64,000 nt of DNA from a bacterium (GTDB taxonomy: Bacteria; Campylobacterota; Campylobacteria; Campylobacterales; Sulfurimonadaceae): positions 34,528 to 98,527 of the forward strand of contig JAHJEG010000049.1 of the NCBI GenBank assembly GCA_018825665.1, in the 5' to 3' direction. The notes beneath the pieces are model-generated. The model saw only the letters and a list, made by a program, of their open reading frames with translations. It was not told the DNA's origin and made no database searches. Of the stretch, positions 36,451 to 46,083 are shown piece after piece (the first letter of the stretch is position 1; each line of letters begins with the position of its first letter). Position numbers and translations under genes: made by a program.

Positions 36451-37719
36451 ATGCTTATTCCTTCAAACTTATTACAAGACAAAAAAATACTTCTTGGAGT
36501 CACGGGCTCTATCGCGGTCTACAAATCACTTGAACTTGTCAGACTTTTTATAAAAGCCGGGGCCGAGGTGAAAGTGGTCATGAGCGAATCCGCCAAAAAG
36601 TTCGTCACTCCCCTTACTTTTGAGACCCTTACATCCAAACAGGTTCTTGATGATACAAACGAGTCCTGGGTCACAGACCATAACCATATAAAAGCCGGTG
36701 AATGGGCTGACTTGATGGTAATCGCTCCGGCAACCGCAAACACCATAGCAAAACTTGCAAATGCCGTAGCAGATACCATGCTTCTTCAGTGCGCGCTTGC
36801 ATACCCTTCTTTGAAGATTTTGGCACCCTCTGCAAATACCAATATGCTCAACCACCCTATAACGCAGGCAAACCTGAAAATGCTTGCGATTGCAAACTAC
36901 GAGATGGTTGACACGCAGACAAAAGAACTCGCATGCAAGACAAAAGGCGACGGTGCTATGGCAGAGCCTATGGATATTTTCTGGCAATCGGCAAGAGCAC
37001 TTTTAAAAGAAGAGTTTTGGGCAGACAGACGCATCATCGTCACAGGCGGCGGAACGATAGAAAAGATAGACGATGTGCGTTATCTCTCCAACTTTTCAAG
37101 CGGCAAGATGGCTTCGGCTATGGCCGCGGCACTTTACTGCAAAGGTGCGGACGTAAACCTTATCGCGACAAGGTTTGAAGACGATCTGCCAAAAAACATG
37201 CATACGCTTGATGTACAAAGCAGCAGTGAGATGATGGAATACTTAATCGATTCAATCCGTATCGCCAAAAAAGGGAAACTCTCCAAACCGACACTTGTGC
37301 GTGACGAGCATATCCATCTTATCCAAAAAAGACCCTACCTTTTTATGGCAGCGGCCGTAAGCGACTATATACCAGCCTTTGCCCAGGACGGAAAACTCAA
37401 AAAAGAGGTGCTGGGAGAAAAATGGGACTTATCGCTCAAGCAGAACACGGATGTTTTGTCCTCCATAGACAAAGAGGGGATTACAACCGTCGGCTTCAAG
37501 GCTGAGATGGATGCGCTCAATGCTATATCCAATGCCTCGAACATGCTCGCAAACAAAAATATCGATGCAGTATGTCTCAATCTTCTTAAAGACTCTTCAA
37601 GCTTTGGCACGGATACGAACACGGTTGATTTTATCACACGTGAAAAAGTAGAGTCCATTCCACATGCCGACAAACTGAGCGTGGCTTTTGCTATCTTAGA
37701 CTATGCAAAGAGCTTATGA
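36451..37719 (+). CDS. coaBC: Bifunctional phosphopantothenoylcysteine decarboxylase / phosphopantothenate-cysteine ligase
   Basis: Two steps of coenzyme A synthesis. CoaC half: GVTGSIAVYKSLELVR, the active-site His in WVTDHNHIKAGEWAD, and PSANTNMLNHP; CoaB half from ~residue 190: VTGGGTIEKIDDVRYLSNFSSGKM, and FMAAAVSDYIP with the lysine-rich segment after it. 422 residues, normal. It heads a long compact operon through sbcC. Confidence 0.95.
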   Translation: MLIPSNLLQDKKILLGVTGSIAVYKSLELVRLFIKAGAEVKVVMSESAKKFVTPLTFETLTSKQVLDDTNESWVTDHNHIKAGEWADLMVIAPATANTIAKLANAVADTMLLQCALAYPSLKILAPSANTNMLNHPITQANLKMLAIANYEMVDTQTKELACKTKGDGAMAEPMDIFWQSARALLKEEFWADRRIIVTGGGTIEKIDDVRYLSNFSSGKMASAMAAALYCKGADVNLIATRFEDDLPKNMHTLDVQSSSEMMEYLIDSIRIAKKGKLSKPTLVRDEHIHLIQKRPYLFMAAAVSDYIPAFAQDGKLKKEVLGEKWDLSLKQNTDVLSSIDKEGITTVGFKAEMDALNAISNASNMLANKNIDAVCLNLLKDSSSFGTDTNTVDFITREKVESIPHADKLSVAFAILDYAKSL

Positions 37720-38462
37720 ACATATCGCACTTAAGCGCTCTGGCCAAGCTCATAAGCACAAATCCCAATGAGGCAAAAACGCTTATAAAGCTTGGCTCTG
37801 TCGATGTTTTGAAATCCCTGGGTGATGGAAAATATACTGTTTTGCTTGAGAATAAAACACTCACTGCCCAGAGCCAAATGCGTCTCAATGAGGGTGCGAG
37901 ATACTGGGCACAACTGACACAGGACAAAAACACCCTGCCCCAACTCTCAAACCTCATAAAAATGCCCCAGCTTCTAAAAAGCTTCGCGAATGAGAACCTG
38001 GCATATACCCTGAAGGACCTGCAGACTCTTTTACACTCCAAAAATCCGGCTGCAAGCCTTAAACAGACCCTTTTTGAACAGCTCTCCAATGCAATGACAA
38101 AAGATGAGTTCTCAAATACTTCGAATCTTTTGCTTTCACTTCAAAACCAAACTTTTACAATTCCGCTTTATTACCATAACTATTTTTCCATTTTGCAATT
38201 TAAAAAAAGGTACAATAAGAAATTAAAAAAAACTCAAATTGATTTTTATGCGGCTCTGGAATTTTTAGGTCCTGTCTCAGGTGTCATCACCTTCGAAGAG
38301 AATGACATACTTATAGATCTAAGCGTCGCATATGAAAAAACGAAACAAATATTGGAAGATGATATGAAAAACTTTTCTTATACCGTTACTCTCAGTCTCG
38401 CTCAAAATATCGAACCTCTTTATGAAGCGAATCTAAACTCTTTGCTGGACGTAAGCATATGA
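37716..38462 (+). CDS. Conserved protein, possible FliK C-terminal-like (Flg_hook) fold
   Basis: The 248-residue protein overlaps coaBC (ATGA) and uppS (ATGA), so it is certainly a translated member of the operon. It has no signal or membrane span. Residues ~150-235 (FTIPLYYHNYFSILQFKKRY, FYAALEFLGPVSGVITFEEN) resemble the hook-length-control C-terminal pattern of a beta strand, 'LG.V', and a helix. I offer this as a weak resemblance; otherwise the function is unknown. Confidence 0.7.
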   Translation: MNISHLSALAKLISTNPNEAKTLIKLGSVDVLKSLGDGKYTVLLENKTLTAQSQMRLNEGARYWAQLTQDKNTLPQLSNLIKMPQLLKSFANENLAYTLKDLQTLLHSKNPAASLKQTLFEQLSNAMTKDEFSNTSNLLLSLQNQTFTIPLYYHNYFSILQFKKRYNKKLKKTQIDFYAALEFLGPVSGVITFEENDILIDLSVAYEKTKQILEDDMKNFSYTVTLSLAQNIEPLYEANLNSLLDVSI

Positions 38463-39136
38463 ACCAGGTCAAACACATTGCAATTATTATGGACGGAAAT
38501 GGCCGCTGGGCAGAGCTAAAAGGTGAAAAAAGAGTCAAAGGGCATGAAGCGGGCGCCACGGTTGTAAAGAACATCACCACCTACTGCTCTCACAACAAAG
38601 ACATAGAGAGACTCACCCTGTATGCCTTTTCAACAGAAAACTGGAAAAGACCCCGCCTTGAAGTGGAATTTTTGATGAAACTTTTAGACAGATACCTCAA
38701 AAACGAGCTTGCCACATATCTGGAACTCAATGTGCGATTTGAGCCTATCGGCGATATCAGGGCATTTTCAAAGTCTCTTCAAAAAACCATAAAAGATGTA
38801 CAAGACAAAACCGCACATTGTGACGGCCTTGTCCAGTCTCTGGCTCTCAACTACGGGGCACAAAACGAGATACTGCGTGCCGTGAATAAAATAAAGAATT
38901 CTGAGGATGCCATCACGCAAGAGATGCTCAGCAATGCTCTGGACTGCAAACATGATGTGGATATCCTCATCCGCACAGGCGGAGACCACAGACTCTCAAA
39001 CTTTTTGCTGTGGCAGTCTGCTTATGCAGAGCTCTTTTTCTGCGATACGCTCTGGCCTGACTTTACAACGGCTGATTTGGAAAAAATCATAAAAGACTTC
39101 ACAACAATAGAACGCCGTTTTGGAGGTCTCAAATAA
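38459..39136 (+). CDS. uppS: Undecaprenyl diphosphate synthase (cis-prenyltransferase)
   Basis: Builds C55-PP, the lipid carrier for peptidoglycan and O-antigen. Motifs: IIMDGNGRWAE with catalytic Asp, GHEAGATVVK, LTLYAFSTENWKRP, and DILIRTGGDHRLSNFLLWQSAYAE. 225 residues. Overlaps both neighbours by a few bases. Confidence 0.95.
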   Translation: MNQVKHIAIIMDGNGRWAELKGEKRVKGHEAGATVVKNITTYCSHNKDIERLTLYAFSTENWKRPRLEVEFLMKLLDRYLKNELATYLELNVRFEPIGDIRAFSKSLQKTIKDVQDKTAHCDGLVQSLALNYGAQNEILRAVNKIKNSEDAITQEMLSNALDCKHDVDILIRTGGDHRLSNFLLWQSAYAELFFCDTLWPDFTTADLEKIIKDFTTIERRFGGLK

Positions 39137-39951
39137 TGGAGCTTTTCATCGCCTTTGTTTTTGGAACGCTTATCGGTTCCTTTTTGAATGTTCTCATCCT
39201 GCGTATTCCAAAAGACGAGAGCGTAGTCTTTCCTTCGTCACACTGCTATTCATGCAAAACAAGCTTAAAGGCATGGCACAACATACCCCTGCTATCCTGG
39301 CTGTTTTTGAGAGGAAAATGCTCTTTTTGCGGCAGTAAGATCTCTGTTCAATATCCTCTTGTAGAATTTGTCTCAGGTCTTATATTTTTGATTTTGGCAG
39401 AAAAATTCGGCATAAGCTTTCCAGTATTTTTGATTGCTTTGAGCTTTTTGATGCTTTTGGCCTTGTCGATGATAGATTTCAAATACAAGATGATTCCGGA
39501 CAGCCTGAACCTGCTGGCTATAGTTTTTGCGATACTCGGCGCATGGAGTCTTGAGGGCTTGCTTGTAAACTTTCAAAACGCTCTGCTTTTTGCGGGCGGC
39601 TTTACACTTTTGAGATTTGCCCTGTCTTATCTTCTGACTTCATCAGCCCATAGACATGCAAAAAAAACACAGACCTCCTGGACGAAAAACTATCACACCT
39701 ACCCTTTTATAGAAGCTATGGGCGAAGGGGATATCATGGTAGCCGCAACGATGGGAGCGCTCCTGGGAGTAAAACTCACACTTGTGGCCATCTTTTTCTC
39801 AGCCCTGCTTGCACTGCCTGTTATGCTGGCCTTACGCGGAAGAAGTGCAGAAGAGCAGAGAGTCCCGTTTGTACCGTTCCTGGCGATGGCCACATTTATA
39901 GTGTATCTGTTTGACAGCCCGATTTTAGCCTATATAGAGGCAAACTACTAA
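39136..39951 (+). CDS. pilD: Prepilin leader peptidase / N-methyltransferase (A24)
   Basis: Processes type IV pilin-like precursors at the inner membrane. The N-terminal zinc-binding cysteines CYSC...CSFC, the two catalytic aspartates in SMIDFKYKMIPDSLN and MGEGDIMVAATMGALLG, and ~8 membrane spans are visible in 271 residues. TAATG overlap with uppS. Its presence implies type IV pili, type II secretion or a competence pseudopilus elsewhere in the genome. Confidence 0.93.
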   Translation: MELFIAFVFGTLIGSFLNVLILRIPKDESVVFPSSHCYSCKTSLKAWHNIPLLSWLFLRGKCSFCGSKISVQYPLVEFVSGLIFLILAEKFGISFPVFLIALSFLMLLALSMIDFKYKMIPDSLNLLAIVFAILGAWSLEGLLVNFQNALLFAGGFTLLRFALSYLLTSSAHRHAKKTQTSWTKNYHTYPFIEAMGEGDIMVAATMGALLGVKLTLVAIFFSALLALPVMLALRGRSAEEQRVPFVPFLAMATFIVYLFDSPILAYIEANY

Positions 39952-39953
39952 CA

Positions 39954-40973
39954 ATGAACAGACTTCAGAAGTACATCATAGACAATCTGTCTCTCTTGTT
40001 TTTATCGATTTTTTTGCCGCTTTTTGCGATAGCCTCCGTCATATTTTTAATCAAGCTTGCAACGTACACGGCCGTCATCCAACTAACGATCTGGGAGATG
40101 ACAAAATTATATTTTTTTATTTTACCCGAGATCCTTTTTTATACTCTGCCCGTCACATTTTTCATAGCAGCCACGCTTACCCTTTTCAGGCTCTCCACGG
40201 ACAATGAGATAATCGTGCTCTTCTCGCTGGGTATCCATCCGAAATTTATTATAAAGACCATGCTCAAGCCCGCCCTGCTTTTATCCACCCTGCTGGCCTT
40301 TAATTTTTTTATTTTATTTCCACATGCCACGGTTCTCTCAAGCAACTTTGTCTCCTATAAAAAGAGCGAAGCCAAATTCAATCTTTCGGCCTCCGAATTT
40401 GGGCACAGTTTTGGAGACTGGCTGCTCTATGTAGGAAAGAACAATGCAGACGGGAGTTACGCCGATGTATTCCTGTTTAACAAAAATAAAAAAGAGGAGA
40501 TACTCATAGGTGCAAAAAGAGCCGAGGTCATAAATGACAGCGGGATACTCAGACTCAAACTCACAGACGGAGAGGGCTACAGCTATTCAAAAGAAAAATT
40601 CTCCCAGATAAACTTTGAGACAATGTATATCAATGACACCATGACGACGAGTCTGACCACATATAAGACACCTTTACAGTACTGGCTGTCCAACGAGCGA
40701 AAAGAGAGCAAGACACATATGTTTATTACGGATACGCTTTTGAGTTTATTTCCTCTTCTAAGTCTGTTTTTGGCAGCGAGTATCGGCATCGTCCATGTCA
40801 GACACCAAAAGGGAAGGATCTATCTGTATCTGTTTTTAAGTATTATCGCTTTTTACGGAGCGACTTTGGGACTTCAGAAATTCCTGGTCTTTTACACCAT
40901 TCCCATAGTGGCGATCACCTGGCTGATTGGAAGCTACTACATATACAAAAAAACCATCGTAGCGAGATTCTAA
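39954..40973 (+). CDS. LptF/LptG-family permease of the LPS export system
   Basis: The 339-residue protein has an N-terminal set of three spans, a periplasmic domain (~residues 130-255; beta-jellyroll pattern) and three C-terminal spans, as in YjgP/YjgQ. It should act with LptB and its partner to move LPS from the inner membrane to LptC/A. Whether it is LptF or LptG cannot be decided from the sequence alone. It starts 3 bases after pilD and its stop touches the truA GTG start. Confidence 0.88.
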   Translation: MNRLQKYIIDNLSLLFLSIFLPLFAIASVIFLIKLATYTAVIQLTIWEMTKLYFFILPEILFYTLPVTFFIAATLTLFRLSTDNEIIVLFSLGIHPKFIIKTMLKPALLLSTLLAFNFFILFPHATVLSSNFVSYKKSEAKFNLSASEFGHSFGDWLLYVGKNNADGSYADVFLFNKNKKEEILIGAKRAEVINDSGILRLKLTDGEGYSYSKEKFSQINFETMYINDTMTTSLTTYKTPLQYWLSNERKESKTHMFITDTLLSLFPLLSLFLAASIGIVHVRHQKGRIYLYLFLSIIAFYGATLGLQKFLVFYTIPIVAITWLIGSYYIYKKTIVARF

Positions 40974-41684
40974 GTGCGCTGCGCCCTGACCTTGGCCTAC
41001 AACGGCACACATTTTTTAGGCTCTCAGGTTCAAAGCGAATCACCCAATACCGTCTTTGGAGAATTTGAAAAAGTCCTGCATAAACTCGGTATCGATTTCA
41101 GGGTCGTAGCAAGCGGGAGAACGGACAAAGGGGTTCATGCCACGGGACAGGTCTGCCATGTGGAACTGCCCCCGTTTTGGAGTGACTTGGAGAAGTTTAA
41201 AAGAGTTCTCAACGAGATGCTTCCACATGCCATACAGGTCAAAAATATAAAAGCCGTAGAAGATACCTTTCACGCAAGATACAGCGCAAAAAAAAGAGTC
41301 TACCGCTACATCATAAAAAATGCAGATTCAAACCCTTTTGAAAACGACTTTGCAACCTTCCTCCAGCATGTGGAATTTGAGAAGATACAAGCCGATATCA
41401 AACTCTTTGAAGGGGAGCATGATTTCAAATATTTTATGAAAACAGGCAGTGACGTAAACTCTACGACACGAGTAATCTATAAGGCATTCGCCTACAAATA
41501 TAAAGGTTTTATAGTGCTAAACTTCGAGGCAAACGGTTTTTTACGCTCACAAATCCGTCTAATGGTCGGAGCACTCTTAAAGCTCGATGCCGCACAGATC
41601 CAAGAGCAGCTCTCTTGCCAAAAAAAACACAGAATAAAACCTGCACCATCCAACGGACTCTACCTGGCAAAAATAAAATACTAA
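40974..41684 (+). CDS. truA: tRNA pseudouridine(38-40) synthase TruA
   Basis: Modifies the anticodon arm. Catalytic Asp is in ASGRTDKGVHATGQVCH; also LTLAYNGTHFLGSQVQ and FLRSQIRLMVGALLKL. The start is GTG at 40974, immediately after the LptF/G stop (TAAGTG); no ATG is available near the conserved N-terminus. 236 residues. Contains one TTCCACATGCC (41221). Confidence 0.94.
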   Translation: MRCALTLAYNGTHFLGSQVQSESPNTVFGEFEKVLHKLGIDFRVVASGRTDKGVHATGQVCHVELPPFWSDLEKFKRVLNEMLPHAIQVKNIKAVEDTFHARYSAKKRVYRYIIKNADSNPFENDFATFLQHVEFEKIQADIKLFEGEHDFKYFMKTGSDVNSTTRVIYKAFAYKYKGFIVLNFEANGFLRSQIRLMVGALLKLDAAQIQEQLSCQKKHRIKPAPSNGLYLAKIKY

Positions 41685-41694
41685 GGGGAAAATT

Positions 41695-42837
41695 TTGAAA
41701 ATACTGCACTTTAGCGATACCCATCTGGGCTATAACGACTTAGATATTTTAAACGAGCACAACATCAACCAGAGAGAAGCGGATTTTTACGATGCCTTTA
41801 CGCAGGTAGTACAACAGATCAAAAAGCTTAAACCGGACTACATCATCCATACGGGTGACCTTTTTCACCGTGCAAGCCCCTCAAACCGCGCCATAACCTT
41901 TGCACTTGAACAGTTTAAGATCATAGACGGGTTCAATATCCCTTTTATCCTTATAGCGGGAAACCACTCTACGCCGAGGACAAATCTGAGTTCCCCGATT
42001 TTGAAGATATTTGAAGGCTTAAAAAACATCCGTCTCTCTTACGAACAGAAGTACAAGATGATAGAGTTCAAGGATGTGATTTTTCATACCCTCCCCCATA
42101 TGAATGACGAGACATCCGCTCTCTCACAAATAGAACTTTGCGAGCAAAACATCCACAAGAGCAAAAAAAACATCATGATGCTGCACTGTTCTGTGGGTGC
42201 GCACTATCTTATGCAGGAGTTTGGGGAGTGGGTTTATCCGAGGGACAAAGAGTATATATTCAAGATGATGGATTATGTCGCACTCGGGCACTGGCACGGT
42301 TTTGGAAGTGTGGGCAAGCATGAGAATGTCTACTACAGCGGTTCGACCGAGAGGACAAGCCTCAACGACAAACGAAACTCAAAAGGGTTTATAGAGGTCA
42401 TACTTGACGGCTCCTCTGCTCCAAGCCTGTTTGAGGCTTTGCAAGTGGAATTCAGGGAAATAAAAATCCGTCCTATCATCCAAAAAGAGATAGACTGTCT
42501 GGAGTATGAAAACTCAATCTCTAAAGTGGATAGAAGCGATACAAAAGATGCCATCGTAGAAGTAAAACTCACAAATCTTACAGCCCTGCAATCCATAGAT
42601 ATCCAAAACTCCGAGATTAAGGACTTATTTCCACATGCCATGAGCGTGAGCATCAAAAGAGAGTTTATCAAAGACGCAAACTCCCTCGATGTAGAGGATG
42701 TCGAACCGCTCTCGCTTGAGAACTATTTCCTCGAACACATCAAAGAGGACTCGGATGAAAAAGAGTTTGAGCGGCTCAAAAACAAGGTGCAGGAACTTTT
42801 CAGCTCTTATGAGGAGGTGCAAGATGATACTCTCTAA
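41695..42837 (+). CDS. sbcD: DNA repair nuclease subunit SbcD (Mre11-like)
   Basis: Metallophosphoesterase of the SbcCD complex, which cuts hairpins and protein-blocked ends. Motifs in order: HFSDTHLGYND, IHTGDLFHRASPSN, ILIAGNHSTPR, MLHCSVGAHY and YVALGHWHGFG. TTG start at 41695 with AAGGGGA upstream. 380 residues. Its 3' end overlaps sbcC by 14 bases. Confidence 0.92.
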   Translation: MKILHFSDTHLGYNDLDILNEHNINQREADFYDAFTQVVQQIKKLKPDYIIHTGDLFHRASPSNRAITFALEQFKIIDGFNIPFILIAGNHSTPRTNLSSPILKIFEGLKNIRLSYEQKYKMIEFKDVIFHTLPHMNDETSALSQIELCEQNIHKSKKNIMMLHCSVGAHYLMQEFGEWVYPRDKEYIFKMMDYVALGHWHGFGSVGKHENVYYSGSTERTSLNDKRNSKGFIEVILDGSSAPSLFEALQVEFREIKIRPIIQKEIDCLEYENSISKVDRSDTKDAIVEVKLTNLTALQSIDIQNSEIKDLFPHAMSVSIKREFIKDANSLDVEDVEPLSLENYFLEHIKEDSDEKEFERLKNKVQELFSSYEEVQDDTL

Positions 42838-45193
42838 ACTTCGCCTTGAGAACTTCAAAAAATACACAGAGTACGAGATTGGGTTTGGCGAGGGGCTCAT
42901 CGGCATCATCGGAAAAAACGGAAGCGGCAAGTCCACTATCTTCGAAGCGATACTTTTTGCACTCTACGGCGAAGCAAAAAGCAGAGGAAACAAAGAGTTG
43001 ATCCGAAATGCAAACGCAACAACTAAAGACGCGGTTGCAGTAGAACTTGAGTTTGAGTTTGAAGGCACAGAGTACAAAGTGGTGCGTGAATTTCGCGGAA
43101 AAGCCCTCAGCGCCAATGCAAAACTCTACAAAAACGGCGAGCTGACGACCACTGGAGCCAAAGAGGTGACACATGCCATAGTCAGACTCACAAAGATGAG
43201 CAAAGAGGCTTTTATGCACACGCTCTTCGCCTCACAAAAAGAGCTGACAAGCCTGAGCACTCTCAAAAACGAAGAGAGAAAAAAGATGATACGCAAGCTC
43301 TTGGGCTTGGAAAAGATAGATTTCATAGAAAAAACCTTAATCGAAAAAAGCAGAGAACTCAACCGTGAGATAAACGCTTTTGCAGAGGTTTTGCTCGGGA
43401 AAGAGGAACTCAAAAACTATCAGACAGCACTCAAAGACAAGAGTGACAAGAACAGTGCTCTAAAAAAAGAGACGGATACAAAAAACATTCAGCTGGGAAA
43501 AACAAGGGTAAAAGAGCTTGATATAAAAACAGAGCTTGAAGTGTTTGCAAAGACCAAAGAGGCAAAACAAAAACTCCAAAGCCAAACAGAGCTGATGAGA
43601 CATTCCATCACCTCACACTCTATAAACCAAACCAAACTCTCAAATGAGCTCAAAGAACTGGAGCAAAAAGAAAATGAGCTCAAAGCTTTGGGTGATGTAA
43701 AAGAGCAGTACACGCACCTCCGCTCAGCTCTAAAAGAGCAGGAAAAACTAAAAGAGTATTTCCTTAAAAAAGAGGGGATCCTAAAAGAGCAGCTCAATCT
43801 CAGAGAACAGTATACAAAAAGCAAAACCGATATCGCGATACTTGAAAAAGAGTGCGAGATGTATGACGAACTTGTCTTTGACCACAAAAACCTCGAATTT
43901 AGCATCGCGGGATATGAGGAGAACATCAAAAACAGACATACTATCGAGCAGGAACTTTTAGCAGAGATAGCAGGTGAGCAAAAGCAGATAGAGCTCACAA
44001 ACGCAAAAATCCAAAGTATCCAGAACATGGGCAAAGAATCAGCCTGCCCCACATGCACCCGACCGCTTTTAGAAGAGTATGACAATGTGATAAACTCCCT
44101 GGTCCAGGCGGTAAACAACACCCACCGGCTTAAAATAGAGGAGTACAAAAAACAGCTTGCAAATGTAGTGACGCAAAAGAGCGCGTACGAAGCACAAAAA
44201 AAGCTCAAAGACAAAGAATTCGTGGAGCTTACAAAAAACATCAACATCGTCCAGAGCAAGATAAAGGACCTGCAAAAAGCACGGGAATATTTCAAAACCG
44301 TAGAACAAAAAGGTGTGAGAAACAAGCAGGAGCTCCAAACTCTTGAGCAATACGGCTACGATGAGAAAACACACAGACAACTCCAGGACAGTTTCAATAC
44401 CCTGGAACCAAAATACAAACAGGTCCTAAGCCTTGAGACCGAGCTAAGAAGAGTGCCCAATCTCAAAACAGAACTCGACAGCACAGCCAAAAAAATCGCA
44501 GAACTGCATTCCACATGCCAGACCAAAGAAGCAGAGTTAAAAGGTATAAACTACGATGAGACCAAACACAAGGCCAAAGAGCTTGAAGCAAACGAAACAG
44601 CCAAGGAAAAAGAGCTCCAAAGTACGCTGATTCACGAGCTCAAAGTACAAACAGCCACCATTGAAGGGGAAATAAAAACAATCCAGAGCCGTATTGAGAA
44701 CAACGAGATACAGCTCAAAAAAGTGCAAACCAAAAAAGACGACTTACGAGACTATGAGAAGATAAAACTGAGCCTCTCAGAGTTCAAAACCAAGCTCAAC
44801 GCAAAAGTGGCACCGAGAATTTCCGCTCTGGCCTCAGAGATGTATGCCCAAATAACCAAAGGCAGATACCAGCACATAGAAGTAAGCAACGACTTCGACT
44901 TTTTTATCTATGACGAGGGCAAAAAATATCCCATAGAGAGATTCTCAGGCGGAGAGGTAGACCTTGCGAACCTGGTTCTCAGGATAGCCATCTCAAAAAC
45001 TCTTACAGAACTCAGCGGTGCCGCGAGCGTAGGATTTCTAGCCTTTGACGAAGTGTTCGGGAGTCAGGACGAGGCAAGGCGGACGGAGATACTCGAAGCC
45101 TTCCACACTATAAAAGAGCAGTATAGGCAGATATTTCTCATAAGCCACGAAATAGAGATAAAAGAGATGTTTGAGCGGCTTGTGGAGTTATAA
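42824..45193 (+). CDS. sbcC: DNA repair ATPase subunit SbcC (Rad50-like)
   Basis: SMC-like ATPase partner of SbcD, 789 residues. Walker A IGKNGSGKSTIFEAI near residue 26, long coiled coils, a central zinc hook SACPTCTRPL, ABC signature RFSGGEVDLANL, and Walker B GFLAFDEVFGSQDEARR. The ATG at 42824 follows GAGGAGG; longer frames upstream run through sbcD and are rejected. Last gene of the coaBC operon. Confidence 0.94.
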   Translation: MILSKLRLENFKKYTEYEIGFGEGLIGIIGKNGSGKSTIFEAILFALYGEAKSRGNKELIRNANATTKDAVAVELEFEFEGTEYKVVREFRGKALSANAKLYKNGELTTTGAKEVTHAIVRLTKMSKEAFMHTLFASQKELTSLSTLKNEERKKMIRKLLGLEKIDFIEKTLIEKSRELNREINAFAEVLLGKEELKNYQTALKDKSDKNSALKKETDTKNIQLGKTRVKELDIKTELEVFAKTKEAKQKLQSQTELMRHSITSHSINQTKLSNELKELEQKENELKALGDVKEQYTHLRSALKEQEKLKEYFLKKEGILKEQLNLREQYTKSKTDIAILEKECEMYDELVFDHKNLEFSIAGYEENIKNRHTIEQELLAEIAGEQKQIELTNAKIQSIQNMGKESACPTCTRPLLEEYDNVINSLVQAVNNTHRLKIEEYKKQLANVVTQKSAYEAQKKLKDKEFVELTKNINIVQSKIKDLQKAREYFKTVEQKGVRNKQELQTLEQYGYDEKTHRQLQDSFNTLEPKYKQVLSLETELRRVPNLKTELDSTAKKIAELHSTCQTKEAELKGINYDETKHKAKELEANETAKEKELQSTLIHELKVQTATIEGEIKTIQSRIENNEIQLKKVQTKKDDLRDYEKIKLSLSEFKTKLNAKVAPRISALASEMYAQITKGRYQHIEVSNDFDFFIYDEGKKYPIERFSGGEVDLANLVLRIAISKTLTELSGAASVGFLAFDEVFGSQDEARRTEILEAFHTIKEQYRQIFLISHEIEIKEMFERLVEL

Positions 45194-45276
45194 ATTTTAT
45201 ATAGGATACCTAAAAGTTTAATGCTATATTCCTAATCATAGTATTATAATGCTTCAAAACAATCAGGAGGAAGACC

Positions 45277-45549
45277 ATGTGTAAAGACGCTATTGTGTTT
45301 CGTAACAAGCCAAAGGGTGTGACATTGGAAGCAGGAGTCGAGTATTTTATCTGTGCCTGCGGAAGAAGCAAAGAGGGAGTTTTTTGCGATGGAAGCCACG
45401 AGGGCACTTCGTGCACCCCTAAAAAAGTGAGTGTGCCAAAAAGCAAGCCTTATCTTATATGTTTATGCAAAAGCAGTGAGAACTTTCCTTTTTGTGATGG
45501 CACGCACAGCATGTACAGGGACGAAGATATCGGCAAAAGTGTCAAATAA
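45277..45549 (+). CDS. Small protein with two CDGSH iron-sulfur domains
   Basis: The 90-residue protein has two CDGSH-type [2Fe-2S] motifs (C-x-C-...-CDGSH/CDGTH): CACGRSKEGVFCDGSHEG and CLCKSSENFPFCDGTHSMY. Each uses three Cys and one His for the cluster. Strong Shine-Dalgarno (AGGAGG). Tandem CDGSH proteins occur in bacteria, with suggested roles in Fe-S/redox handling. Monocistronic. Confidence 0.9.
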   Translation: MCKDAIVFRNKPKGVTLEAGVEYFICACGRSKEGVFCDGSHEGTSCTPKKVSVPKSKPYLICLCKSSENFPFCDGTHSMYRDEDIGKSVK

Positions 45550-45660
45550 AAATTATTTTGCTATTTTGGTGCTATATTTATCCACTATACTTTAGAATCA
45601 GGCATTTTAAAATATCCTTTTATAAACTGCCTGAATGATTTTTATATTAAGGTTGAGAAA

Positions 45661-45966
45661 ATGGGTACATTCAAAATATTTAGTTACGGAACCTTGCAAA
45701 AAAGTAAGTTCTCAAGAAATAGAGAACAAAAAAAAGCCACGCTTAGCGGGCCTTATGAGATGATGAAGAGTGACTATCCTTTATTAAAAGAGATGAATAA
45801 GGGTAAAAACACCATCAGCGGAATTTTGTTTGAAGTCTCACAAGAAGAGATAAATGAGATTGACGACTATGAAAGTCTTCCTCATCTTTTTAAAAGAGAA
45901 GAAAAATCCATAGTGCTTGAAGACGGAACAAAAGAGACTGCCTGGGTTTATCTTTTGAACCAGTAA
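45661..45966 (+). CDS. Gamma-glutamylcyclotransferase-like (AIG2/GGCT fold) protein
   Basis: The N-terminus FKIFSYGTLQKSKFSRNR has the YGTL substrate-binding loop, and ISGILFEVSQEEINEIDDYE carries the region of the conserved acidic residue. 101 residues, complete for the bacterial form. Probably acts on gamma-glutamyl amines or peptides; substrate not determinable. Confidence 0.85.
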   Translation: MGTFKIFSYGTLQKSKFSRNREQKKATLSGPYEMMKSDYPLLKEMNKGKNTISGILFEVSQEEINEIDDYESLPHLFKREEKSIVLEDGTKETAWVYLLNQ

Positions 45967-45967
45967 G

Positions 45968-45989
45968 ACTTCTCTGCTTTCTCAGAAGT
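45968..45989 (+). terminator. Terminator of the GGCT-like gene
   Basis: ACTTCT pairs with AGAAGT around a 10-base loop, followed by TTTTAAAC. Confidence 0.45.
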
Positions 45990-46083
45990 TTTAAACAATG
46001 CTCCTTAATAAACTATTTATTGCTTATTCATTATAATTATCATTAGACAATAAAATTATTTAATCCTTAGATAGGAGGTTATT

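Noticed and set aside
44041..44060. Near-matches to the motif (e.g. CCACATGCA at 44050; CCATGTGG at 2822 and 41158; GACATGTGG at 25934, 30869 and 50677)
   Set aside because: One mismatch from the core. Several are explained by common codon pairs, such as Asp-Met-Trp in the sense strand; not counted.
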